The position numbers and the translations under genes were made by a program. A stretch of 64,000 nt of DNA from Cyanobacteria bacterium UBA2855 (GTDB lineage: Bacteria; Cyanobacteriota; Vampirovibrionia; Gastranaerophilales; Gastranaerophilaceae). The stretch is from contig DEFJ01000015.1 in the NCBI GenBank assembly GCA_002350725.1, forward strand, positions 14,771 through 78,770, given 5' to 3'. Positions within the stretch are counted from its first letter, which is position 1. Every line of letters begins with the position of its first letter. Positions 52,001-60,846 of this stretch are shown here, in pieces. Under the pieces are notes generated by a model, which ran no database searches, was not told the origin of the DNA, and was given only the letters and a program-made list of their open reading frames with translations.

Positions 52001-53020
52001 ATGGAAATAAAAAGTATAGATAATACAAAATTTTATTTACCTGCAACAATGACGACTCAAAACAAATCGTCAAAAAATATGCTGCACCAAAAGACAATAA
52101 AAGAGCAATTAAAACACAATTCAAACAACTATAGTACCGGGGAGAAACTAATTGCCGGAGCAGGCGTAATCGTGCTCATCGCCGGAATAATTAAGGGTAA
52201 ATCAATAATAAAACTCTTCAAAAATTCAAAAATCGAAACAAACTTAAATTCTGAAATGCAAATTGTAACAACCGGTAAAAACAAAAATAACGGTCATACC
52301 ACATTTTATTTTCCTGAACCGACAAAAGAACAGCTTTTAAAACATTATGAAAATCTGCAAGAACAACAGGGAACATATGCTGTAAGGCTGGAAAATCAAT
52401 GGACAAAGGAAGATAAAGATAAATATAGAGAAGTTACCAATATATTGGTTTCTGTTGAAAAACAAATTCAACGTAGAAACATTTCTACCGTCACTAAAAA
52501 AGACATCTCGGAATTTTCGACAGACGAAAGTTTTAGAAAAGCTCAAATTCGCAACTATATGCACCAATTTGTTTATCCGAAAACCTCTACTAATGAAGCC
52601 TCTGCTTTGGATGTATTAGATTTATACGAAAAATTCGGAGAAAAAAATGACAAAGGACGAATAGGAACTACAATGTTCAGTTTGGCACTTGATTTAGCAA
52701 GATTACCAAAATCTCATAAAACAGAAAAATTACTTTCAAAATACTTGGATGTCACAGAAAAAATTGGAGAAAAAGGAGTATATGATGATGCGCATTCTGT
52801 TGCAGTTACTTTAACAAGCTTTATAAGAAAAGATAACCCGAATAATATCAGTGATGACTCCGTATTACGTGCTGTTAATATGATTAAAACATACGCACAA
52901 GGTGATAAAAAAGTGAAATTTGTATACAACTCTGTACTAAAAAGCAAATATAATGAAAATCCTAAAATTTCCGACGCAATTAAAGAATTATTAGAACAAA
53001 TTAGGGACAAATCCAATTAA
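52001..53020 (+). CDS. Unknown membrane protein, paralogue B
   Basis: The 339-residue protein has a polar start, one membrane helix (about 47-65, GEKLIAGAGVIVLIAGIIKG) and a soluble C-terminus from about 125 that aligns with paralogue A: RLENQWTKEDKDKYREVT, RIGTTMFSLALDLARLP and YDDAHSVAVTLTSF. Paralogue A instead has a unique soluble N-terminus. Tandem duplication followed by change of N-terminal part is inferred. No known domain. Confidence 0.65.
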   Translation: MEIKSIDNTKFYLPATMTTQNKSSKNMLHQKTIKEQLKHNSNNYSTGEKLIAGAGVIVLIAGIIKGKSIIKLFKNSKIETNLNSEMQIVTTGKNKNNGHTTFYFPEPTKEQLLKHYENLQEQQGTYAVRLENQWTKEDKDKYREVTNILVSVEKQIQRRNISTVTKKDISEFSTDESFRKAQIRNYMHQFVYPKTSTNEASALDVLDLYEKFGEKNDKGRIGTTMFSLALDLARLPKSHKTEKLLSKYLDVTEKIGEKGVYDDAHSVAVTLTSFIRKDNPNNISDDSVLRAVNMIKTYAQGDKKVKFVYNSVLKSKYNENPKISDAIKELLEQIRDKSN

Positions 53021-53113
53021 AATTGAATATGAAATTCATATAACTTAAAATTTTTTATTTTGTTATGCAAAAATTCTTTTATCCGTGTTTTTATATTATT
53101 GTAGGGAAAAACC

Positions 53114-54814
53114 ATGGTAGAACAAGTAAAAAGCGGAAATACACAAATTTTTAATACATTTACTCTAGCGGAAAAAAATATGGCTCAGTATTATCTTCCC
53201 AAAGACAGTAATGCAGTACAACAAATTGAACCCGCAAAAGACACTGTTACAATTAGCGAAAATCAGGAAGAACAGGTTAAGAAAAAATCTCACAGGAAAC
53301 GAAATCTTGCCTATGCTGTCGGGTCATCAGCTCTTGTTGTAGGTGGCGGCGTGCTTGTTTTGATGAGAGGGCTGCCTAAAAATACCGAAAAATATTTAGA
53401 CAAATTAAGAAAGTATTTTGAGAAAAAATCCGAAAACTCAAAAGGCTCAGAGAAAATGCAGAGATTTTGGGAATACTCTATAAGAAAGATTGACAGTTTT
53501 AAAGATGCCACCCAAAGTATAAACAATTTCACGTCTTTAAAGGATATTCAGTTCAAACACCTTATGGATAAAACAGAACCTACTGCTAAAATTCATAAAT
53601 CAATAACAAATTATTTCGAAAAACTTGCAAGGAAAACTGTTTCTAAAGGCTACAAAAAAGCGGGTAAAAAATTTGATAAGATGTTTGCCGAATTTGATAA
53701 ACTGGACGAAACGATACTTAAAAACGGTGCAGAGGACATTGTTACATACAAAGGTAAGCAATATACAAAAAAAGAACTTTTGGAAATTGCAAAAAAATAC
53801 AGAGCAGATATTAAAGATTCCGTTACTGAATTTATGTCACAAGAGGCAATGGACAACAGATACCAATATATAAAAGACTCTACCGATGAATTATACACAT
53901 ATTTTTGGGATAATTCATTCAAAGGGTTTTTCACAAAGGAATATTGGACTAAAAATAATCCGTTCCTGCGTAAAGAAATGTGGACAAGTTATATACCCGA
54001 TGCAAAAATTCAAGGAAATAAAAAGACACTGACCGATGAAGTTATTGCTGTAAGGAATAAAATTGCATATACCGAAAAAGATAAAATGGGTGTTATTTCA
54101 CAGTACATAAAGAACCTGAGAAAAATTATTCCGCCAAATGATACTGAAGGCTTATCAATAATCAAAAAGCTGGAATGGTTTACGGAAAATCCTGAAGGTC
54201 TGGCTGCAAACAGTGAAAACTTCTTAAAAGAATTATCAAAACTTAACGACAGACCTTTTGAAAAAGGCTTGGAAGAAAGTATAATTGAAACACAAGCTAA
54301 AATGCGCGACTCATATATCAAATCAATTAATAATTTGGTAAAAGACAGCGATGAAGGACAACTTCAAGACTTGATGGAAATATATAAAGTATTGGATGCC
54401 TATGCATTAAGTCATTCAAATGCGGAAAAATATGTCGAAAATGCGGTAGGTTCATTTGACAAAGCTTTAAAAACGGAAACGGTAGACTTTTTTGATAAAG
54501 TCAGAGATTTAGTGTTAGGCTCTGCCCCTACAGATGTTCTGTCATTATTAGCATCAGGCGGTATGATTGCATACGGTTTAGGAGATGCTCATGACAAAGA
54601 TGAAAGAATATCCGTAATGCTTACCGCCGGAATACCAATCTTAGGTTCAATCGGCACAACTATTATTTGTACTACAAAACTTATTTCAGGCGGTATATCT
54701 CTTGCTCTTGGTGCAATTACAGGTATAGGATTTGCTAAAGTGGGAAATGCGTTAGATAATAAACGTACATTAGCGTTAGCACAAAAAAATCCTACAAATG
54801 GTCAAGTTGCCTAA
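53114..54814 (+). CDS. Unknown membrane protein, 566 aa
   Basis: After a polar start and a KKKSHRKR basic stretch, one helix (about 66-85) crosses the membrane. The large middle part is helical and charged, resembling a coiled coil, and two hydrophobic glycine-rich segments (about 475-545) lie near the C-terminus. No family is recognised. It follows the AAA/paralogue operon by 93 bases and may have its own promoter (TATATT/TATTAT near 53092). It probably belongs to the same system. Confidence 0.6.
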   Translation: MVEQVKSGNTQIFNTFTLAEKNMAQYYLPKDSNAVQQIEPAKDTVTISENQEEQVKKKSHRKRNLAYAVGSSALVVGGGVLVLMRGLPKNTEKYLDKLRKYFEKKSENSKGSEKMQRFWEYSIRKIDSFKDATQSINNFTSLKDIQFKHLMDKTEPTAKIHKSITNYFEKLARKTVSKGYKKAGKKFDKMFAEFDKLDETILKNGAEDIVTYKGKQYTKKELLEIAKKYRADIKDSVTEFMSQEAMDNRYQYIKDSTDELYTYFWDNSFKGFFTKEYWTKNNPFLRKEMWTSYIPDAKIQGNKKTLTDEVIAVRNKIAYTEKDKMGVISQYIKNLRKIIPPNDTEGLSIIKKLEWFTENPEGLAANSENFLKELSKLNDRPFEKGLEESIIETQAKMRDSYIKSINNLVKDSDEGQLQDLMEIYKVLDAYALSHSNAEKYVENAVGSFDKALKTETVDFFDKVRDLVLGSAPTDVLSLLASGGMIAYGLGDAHDKDERISVMLTAGIPILGSIGTTIICTTKLISGGISLALGAITGIGFAKVGNALDNKRTLALAQKNPTNGQVA

Positions 54815-54890
54815 TCTTATTTGTGTGTTAGAATTATGTTGCCTTGGATATAAGGTAAAATGGAAGTTCTAAACATAAAGGATTTATAAA

Positions 54891-55925
54891 ATGCCTCAAT
54901 TTAAAGATGTGAACTCAATTAGAGAAGGATTAGAAGAAAGAGAATGTGAGATACTTAGCGATATCGCAACAAAAGCTCGAAATTCACAAGGAAGAAAAAG
55001 ACCTGAAAAAGAAAGTGAAATCAGAACGTGTTTTCAGCGTGACAGAGATAGAATATTACATTCAAAAGCCTTCCGTCGTTTGAAACACAAAACGCAAGTA
55101 TTTTTATCTCCGTTTGATGACCATTTTAGAACGAGATTAACTCATACGTTAGAAGTTTCTCAAATAGCAAGAACAATATCCCGTTCACTTTGTTTGAATG
55201 AAGATTTAACTGAGGCGATTTCTCTTGGACATGATTTAGGGCATACACCATTTGGTCATTGCGGAGAAAGTGTGTTAAACAAGTTGGTGAAAGGAGGCTT
55301 TCACCATAATATTCAAAGCGTTCGTGTTGTTGAAGTTCTTGAGAATTTAAATTTATGCAAAGAAACCATTGATGGTATTTTAACTCATACTTGGGGCTAT
55401 ACTCCTAAAACCCCTGAGGCGCAGGCAGTCCAACTTGCTGATAAGATTGCATATATTAATCACGACATTGAAGATTCAATTCGTGCTGGAATTATATCAG
55501 AAGACGATTTGCCAAAAGATTGCATAGAATATTTTTCTTCAAATCAAAGTAAAAGATTAAACAAAATGATTATGGAAATAGTAAGTAATTCTTTAGGTAA
55601 AGATAAAATTTCAATGAGCGAAGAAGGATGGCATTATACAACGAAATTGAGAGAATGGATGTTTGCAAATGTATATGTGGATTCACCTGCAAAACTGGAG
55701 GAAAAGAAAGCAAGTCGAGTTATTAAAGAATTATTTTACCATTACTGCGAAATATTGAAACCAATATGCGATGAAAATAAAATTGAACGAGTCGTAACTG
55801 ATTATATTTCCGGAATGACAGACAGGTATGCTGTTGAAAAATACAAAGAAAACTTTATTCCAATCGGATTGCATTGCGGTGCAAGAGAAGACTATCTTTT
55901 CAAACTTGCAAGCGCAATAGAATAA
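54891..55925 (+). CDS. dgt: dGTPase-like HD triphosphohydrolase
   Basis: The HD domain is clear: FRTRLTHTLEVSQIARTISRSL, then HDLGHTPFGHCGE and a later KIAYINHDIEDS with the distal Asp. The 344-residue length matches the shorter type-2 dGTPases, which split dGTP to deoxyguanosine and triphosphate in dNTP control. AAAGGATTTATAAA precedes the ATG. Confidence 0.9.
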   Translation: MPQFKDVNSIREGLEERECEILSDIATKARNSQGRKRPEKESEIRTCFQRDRDRILHSKAFRRLKHKTQVFLSPFDDHFRTRLTHTLEVSQIARTISRSLCLNEDLTEAISLGHDLGHTPFGHCGESVLNKLVKGGFHHNIQSVRVVEVLENLNLCKETIDGILTHTWGYTPKTPEAQAVQLADKIAYINHDIEDSIRAGIISEDDLPKDCIEYFSSNQSKRLNKMIMEIVSNSLGKDKISMSEEGWHYTTKLREWMFANVYVDSPAKLEEKKASRVIKELFYHYCEILKPICDENKIERVVTDYISGMTDRYAVEKYKENFIPIGLHCGAREDYLFKLASAIE

Positions 55926-56016
55926 TCTTGATATAATCAGGACATTACAGATGGCATGCTCTACAAAAATTTCTTTTTGTGATAAAATTAAAACAAAAGA
56001 TTATAAGGAGTAGGGT

Positions 56017-57138
56017 ATGAAGTTTGTTATTAAGAAAGAAGATTTATATAACGGGATTAAAATTGTAGAAAATGCGACAGGTTCAAGAGCTTTACAACCT
56101 GTATTACTTAATATTTTAATCGAAACTGTTGGTAAAAATGCCATAAAATTAGTTGCAACTGATTTAGATTTAACAATAATGACAGAGGTTGATGCGCAAG
56201 TAGAAGAAGAAGGTAAAATTACTCTACCGTCAAAAACCTTAAATGAAATAGTTTCAAAATTAGGTAATAAACTTATAACATTTGAAAAAGAAGCAGATTC
56301 TTCAATTGTAAATATAACATGCCAAAATTCTAAATTTGATATTATCGGAATTTCCGCAAACGAATTTCCGCCCGAAGTATACAATGTAGAATTTAAAGAA
56401 GAAGAAGGTTTTGAAATCGAAATTAAACCTTTGACAAAAGCCGTTAAAAAAGCGGGTTTTGCAGCAGCAGGATATGAAACAAGCAATCTTTTATCAGGTA
56501 TTGTTTGTGATATAAACGGTCAAACATTGGAAATAGCATCAACTGACGGGAACAGACTCGCAAGAGTAAGAGAAGCAATTAAAAACAGTGATGAAAAAGC
56601 ACGCCAATTGATTATTCCATCAAGAACAATGAATGAATTTGGGAAAATAAGTTCTTATATTGAAGAGGACAGTATAAAAATTTATACAGAAAAAACAAAA
56701 ATCATATTTAAATCGAACAGAACAACCATGATTTCCAGACTTCTTGACGGACAATTCCCTAAATATAATCAATTAATACCGGCAGAAAGTCCAAAAACCG
56801 CAGTAGTAAATATTGCAGCGTTAACATCAGCATTAGAACGTGTAGCTATTATGGTTAACGATAAAACAAGTATTGTAAAAATGGAATTTTCTGATGGTAA
56901 CCTAAAATTGAATGCGGATACTCCTGATTCCGGTAAATCAGAAGAAGCTTTAACCGTTGAATATTCCGGCGGAGATTTGTTAATTGCATTCAATTACAAG
57001 TATGTACTCGAAGCTTTAAAGAGTATGGACAGCGAAGAAGTAAAAATCGGTTTGAATACAAGTTTATCAGCAACAGTATTCCGTCCTAATAATGAAGAAG
57101 ATTTCGTTTGTCTAATCATGCCGGTACAAATCAGATAG
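56017..57138 (+). CDS. dnaN: DNA polymerase III beta sliding clamp
   Basis: The 373-residue protein shows the clamp's three-domain repeat and conserved segments: LQPVLLNILIETV, GKITLPSKTLNEIVSKL, FVIPSRTMNEF-type (RQLIIPSRTMNEF) and FNYKYVLEALKS; the C-terminus ends VCLIMPVQIR. It encircles DNA and tethers polymerase III. No dnaA or origin is adjacent here. AAGGAG precedes the ATG; ispF starts 11 bases after its stop. Confidence 0.96.
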   Translation: MKFVIKKEDLYNGIKIVENATGSRALQPVLLNILIETVGKNAIKLVATDLDLTIMTEVDAQVEEEGKITLPSKTLNEIVSKLGNKLITFEKEADSSIVNITCQNSKFDIIGISANEFPPEVYNVEFKEEEGFEIEIKPLTKAVKKAGFAAAGYETSNLLSGIVCDINGQTLEIASTDGNRLARVREAIKNSDEKARQLIIPSRTMNEFGKISSYIEEDSIKIYTEKTKIIFKSNRTTMISRLLDGQFPKYNQLIPAESPKTAVVNIAALTSALERVAIMVNDKTSIVKMEFSDGNLKLNADTPDSGKSEEALTVEYSGGDLLIAFNYKYVLEALKSMDSEEVKIGLNTSLSATVFRPNNEEDFVCLIMPVQIR

Positions 57139-57149
57139 CAGGCACAATT

Positions 57150-57629
57150 ATGTACAGAATCGGTAACGGATATGATATACATAAACTCACAACCGGCAGA
57201 GATTTGATAATTGGCGGAGTGAAAATTACACACGAAAAAGGTCTTTTAGGACATTCTGATGCGGATGTTTTAATTCATGCAATAATCGATGCGTTGTTAG
57301 GCGCACTTGCACTATCCGATATCGGAACACTATTTCCAGATACTGATTCCAAATACAAAGATGCAGATAGCACATTGCTATTGGATAAGGTTTATAAATT
57401 GATAAAATCAAAGGGATATATTATTGTTAATATTGACAGTAACATCATTGCGCAACAACCAAAAATGATGCCTTATATTCCAAAAATGAAAGAAGTTTTA
57501 TGTAAGATTTTGGAAGTTGAAAATGACCAACTATCAATAAAGGCAAAAACCAAGGAAAAAATGGATGCTGTAGGACAAGAAATGGCAATTGAAGCAACTG
57601 CATCCGCATTGTTAAAAAGAAATAAGTAA
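57150..57629 (+). CDS. ispF: MECDP synthase IspF
   Basis: This enzyme makes 2-C-methyl-D-erythritol 2,4-cyclodiphosphate in the MEP isoprenoid pathway. The signature IGNGYDIHKL, the GLLGHSDADVLIHAIIDALLGALALSDIG metal and substrate segments, and a C-terminal TKEKMDAVGQEMAIEATASALL are visible. Length 160 fits. I chose ATG 57150 because the family starts MYRIGNGYD; an upstream ATG inside dnaN would add 14 extra residues. Confidence 0.95.
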   Translation: MYRIGNGYDIHKLTTGRDLIIGGVKITHEKGLLGHSDADVLIHAIIDALLGALALSDIGTLFPDTDSKYKDADSTLLLDKVYKLIKSKGYIIVNIDSNIIAQQPKMMPYIPKMKEVLCKILEVENDQLSIKAKTKEKMDAVGQEMAIEATASALLKRNK

Positions 57630-57639
57630 CCAATTTTTA

Positions 57640-59214
57640 CTATAGTTGATATTCTTTTCTGATGCGTTTGCGTTTTTCTTTTTCGTCACAGTTCAACCAT
57701 TTGGTAACATGTTCAACCAATTCATTGCTGTGGTAATGAACGGCATGTTCACCTTTATGGTGAATATCTATAAGGTGAGAGTGTGTTGCTCTTTCAACAT
57801 TAATCAAAGCAGTATTATAAGCATACAGAGCTTCAATATAAGCAATAAGCGCAGCGTGATAATTCGTTCTGGCTGTTTGCATAGCTACATAATTCTCTTT
57901 TTGATGTTCGTAATCATCCATAACTATTTGCAAATGATTATAAGCGTTAGCCGCACTTACTTGAGTAATAGGGAATTCCAATTCTGCTTTTGTCAGATTA
58001 TTAAGAGCTCTGTTTACCTTGTAATACAAATTCTTTTTAAACAGAACAATTTCATTATCTGCAATATTCAATTGAGCATCTGCACCTTTAATACTGTGAC
58101 GTAAATTCATAAGATTAACGCTGGATTCCATGCTAACACCAACAACCCAACTATTATTAGATTTTTCACGATTAGTATTATTAAAACCATAACCTGCATT
58201 AGCCTTTAATTCAGGAAAATATGTCCTTTTTATGTAATTTAAAGATTGCTCCATAGCTTTAAAGGTTGCAATCAGAACTTTTAAATCAGGACTGTTTTTG
58301 TATGCAATTTCAGGTGCTGTTTTCATATCAAACGGCAATTCTTCCGGTATAAATTCTTTTAAAGCGGTTGTATCAATAAATTCATTATTATATGAATATG
58401 TATCGGTACTTTTTATTGTATATTCTTCCGGCTGCTCAACCCACATTGCATTATTCAAATCTATTTTAGCGTTTTTGTAGTCATTTACGGCTTGATGATA
58501 TCTTACTCTTGCAACACCTAGGTTAAGTCTTGCGCTTGATACATCGGCGCGTCTTGATGGGTCTTTTGCTGCAATTTTTTCTGCTAAATCCAATAATTCT
58601 TCATTTAATTCATAATCTTTTTTCTCAACTGCAAGTTTTGATTTAGCAAATAATAATGCGTAATATTTTTCTTTTACATTAAAAAGTGTTTCGCAAAGGC
58701 TGTCTACAAACTCATATTCAGCTCCTATTTTGTAAAACTCTTCCATTTTAATTAAAGAGGTGGTCTTACCAAAATCCCATACAAGTTTATTTATCGTAAC
58801 CGCAACAGAAGGAAATTCTCTATAATGTCTGTCGTAATCAACATGGTTTTGATTATTTATATTAGTAAATCCGACCCCTGCACCGATTACAGGAAAGTAT
58901 TCGGATTTTGCAATTCCGACATTACTTTTTGCAACATCAAGTTGATATTTATATCTTCTGATAACAGGACTATTATTGAATGCGATTGATACGCAATCAG
59001 TGACACTTAATACATCTCCTTTTTGAATGTATGCCTTACGGAATAATTCTTCATGCTCGTGGTCATGATGAGATTTTGTACTCTTTGCTACTCCTGATTT
59101 TACCTGTTTTGCTTTGTGAGATGTTTTAGCTGCATAAGCAGACATTTCACTAACAGGGTAACAAAGTGAAATTAGCAATAATATCGACAAAAATTTGGTA
59201 AATCTTTTCTTCAT
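57640..59214 (-). CDS. TolC-family outer-membrane efflux protein
   Basis: A signal peptide (about 1-28) is followed by a His-rich stretch (KSHHDHEHEELF) and the two-repeat TolC pattern of long helices and beta hairpins: a first repeat containing NNSPVIRRYKYQLDVAKSNVGIAKSEYFP, and a second (about 310-460) opening SPDLKVLIATFKAMEQSLNYIKRTYFPEL. A His-rich tail (HLIDIHHKGEHAVHYHSNE) ends it. It would form an exit duct in the outer membrane. No inner-membrane pump gene is adjacent. The His-rich ends suggest metal handling (inference). Confidence 0.85.
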   Translation of the reverse strand: MKKRFTKFLSILLLISLCYPVSEMSAYAAKTSHKAKQVKSGVAKSTKSHHDHEHEELFRKAYIQKGDVLSVTDCVSIAFNNSPVIRRYKYQLDVAKSNVGIAKSEYFPVIGAGVGFTNINNQNHVDYDRHYREFPSVAVTINKLVWDFGKTTSLIKMEEFYKIGAEYEFVDSLCETLFNVKEKYYALLFAKSKLAVEKKDYELNEELLDLAEKIAAKDPSRRADVSSARLNLGVARVRYHQAVNDYKNAKIDLNNAMWVEQPEEYTIKSTDTYSYNNEFIDTTALKEFIPEELPFDMKTAPEIAYKNSPDLKVLIATFKAMEQSLNYIKRTYFPELKANAGYGFNNTNREKSNNSWVVGVSMESSVNLMNLRHSIKGADAQLNIADNEIVLFKKNLYYKVNRALNNLTKAELEFPITQVSAANAYNHLQIVMDDYEHQKENYVAMQTARTNYHAALIAYIEALYAYNTALINVERATHSHLIDIHHKGEHAVHYHSNELVEHVTKWLNCDEKEKRKRIRKEYQL

Positions 59215-59241
59215 AATCCGGAATACAGATTACAACAAAAA

Positions 59242-59874
59242 CTAAATTTTTGCAAATACGGATTTTGGCTGTTTACAGATAGGACATACGTAATCGTCAG
59301 GTTCATTATTTATATCTCCCTCGTAAATGTAGCCGCATATTGTACATTTATATCTCGGTTTGTTATCGGTTTGAGCCGGAGTATTATCAATAAATGTAGG
59401 GGCAGCTTTAGGGCTTGTACCCTTTTTAACCTGATGATAATATCTGTATGTCATAGGTATTTCGTCTTTGCAAACGTCACAATCAATAATTTTACCCAAA
59501 AATATAGTATGTGTTTCTGTCTCCATCTGATTTTGAAGTTCACATATTATATATCCGGTTGAATCTTTTAAAACTTCAATTCCATCAATGGTAGTTGTTT
59601 CAACCCCTTTAAATTTATCAACATCACGCCCTGATTGAAAGCCAAAAACAGGTATAATGTTATCATTTACATCAACTCCCAGAATTGAAATCCCAAATTT
59701 TTTAGTTTCTTTTATGCATCTGTTAGTATAATTCTCATGGTTAATACTGACAGCGATAGTATCGTGAGTAACTTGCATTATACTGTTTGCAATACATCCT
59801 GTCGGGCGGTTATCACACTTTGTAGAAACCACATAAACACCATAGGATAAATTTCTTAAAACATTTTTATTCAT
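59242..59874 (-). CDS. Flavin reductase fused to rubredoxin
   Basis: Two parts: a flavin reductase-like FMN-binding domain (about 1-155, with NRPTGCIANSIMQVTHDTIAVSI) and a C-terminal rubredoxin (about 170-210: CTICGYIY and CPICKQP). This is the plan of high-molecular-weight rubredoxin. It would pass electrons from NAD(P)H-reduced flavin to rubredoxin partners, probably in oxygen or radical defence. A GGGGG ribosome site precedes the ATG. Confidence 0.9.
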   Translation of the reverse strand: MNKNVLRNLSYGVYVVSTKCDNRPTGCIANSIMQVTHDTIAVSINHENYTNRCIKETKKFGISILGVDVNDNIIPVFGFQSGRDVDKFKGVETTTIDGIEVLKDSTGYIICELQNQMETETHTIFLGKIIDCDVCKDEIPMTYRYYHQVKKGTSPKAAPTFIDNTPAQTDNKPRYKCTICGYIYEGDINNEPDDYVCPICKQPKSVFAKI

Positions 59875-59938
59875 ATAACCCCCTGTTTTTTATGAATTAT
59901 ACCATGAAAATCAGTAAAAATTTGTTATACAATAGGGT

Positions 59939-60775
59939 ATGACCAAAAGGTATCAGGTAAAATTAAATTTAGCAAGAAACTGCTTGAGATACGTCATCAA
60001 AGCATATAGCATAAGAGAAATTTATATTCCTTATTATATTTGCCCGACGGTTATTTCTGCGATTAGAAAGGAAAATTGTCATATAAAGTTTTATCATATA
60101 GGTAAAGACTTTTTCCCTAAATTAGAAAATATTCCTCTGGAGGCGTTTATTCTTTACCCTAATTATTTTGGAATATGCGCAAAACACGTAAATACATTGT
60201 CCGCAAGGTATCCGAATTTAATAATTGATAATGCGCATAATTTTTACATGCCTGATTGCGGTTTAGCCTCATTCAATTCCTTAAGAAAATTCTTTAACGT
60301 AAAAGATGGTGCATACTTATATACTTCTAAATTATGTGAAGAAAATTTTCACCCCGACGATTATTTTTATAAAACATTTGACGGTTTGACCTACGAAGAT
60401 ATGAAAGAAAACGAAATACGATTAAACAATCAGGATATAAAACTGATTTCACACACGACAGAAAGATATTTTAATTGTATTAATTTAGAACAAGAAAAAC
60501 TTAAACGACTGGAAAAATTTAAAATTTTTCACGAAAGATATAAAAAAATCAATGAGTTAAATATTAAACTTACAAGTGCTGATGTCCCCTTTGTATATCC
60601 GCTTTTAAGTAAAAATGACAACATAGTTGAGGAATTAGAAAAAGAAGGACATATTATTTTAAGATATTGGAATACTCTTCCGGATAATTTTGAGGAGTAT
60701 AGATTTTATCGTAACTTAATACCAATACCGCTGAATAGTAATATTTATATACTTAAAAATACTTTACATCAGTAA
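59939..60775 (+). CDS. DegT-like PLP-fold protein, small
   Basis: The 278-residue protein resembles the DegT/DnrJ/EryC1/StrS sugar-aminotransferase fold, but is shorter than the usual 360-400 residues. Seen: IIDNAHNFY (the Asp-x-Ala-His of the cofactor site) and SFNSLRKFFNVKDGAYLY, where the Lys in RKFF probably matches the Schiff-base Lys. Its N-terminus and the segment before the IIDNAH are compact. A sugar-modifying role is possible. The ATG lies five bases after a TACAAT; it is probably leaderless. Confidence 0.6.
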   Translation: MTKRYQVKLNLARNCLRYVIKAYSIREIYIPYYICPTVISAIRKENCHIKFYHIGKDFFPKLENIPLEAFILYPNYFGICAKHVNTLSARYPNLIIDNAHNFYMPDCGLASFNSLRKFFNVKDGAYLYTSKLCEENFHPDDYFYKTFDGLTYEDMKENEIRLNNQDIKLISHTTERYFNCINLEQEKLKRLEKFKIFHERYKKINELNIKLTSADVPFVYPLLSKNDNIVEELEKEGHIILRYWNTLPDNFEEYRFYRNLIPIPLNSNIYILKNTLHQ

Positions 60776-60846
60776 GCAATATGTCAAATATTTTATTTTT
60801 GATGTTTTAAAATATATATAGACAAAACTATAGGGGAAATTTTTTC

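Noticed and set aside
59939..60775. A truncated, inactive DegT aminotransferase
   Set aside because: The cofactor-site Asp-x-Ala-His and a candidate Lys are both present, so inactivity cannot be claimed from length alone.
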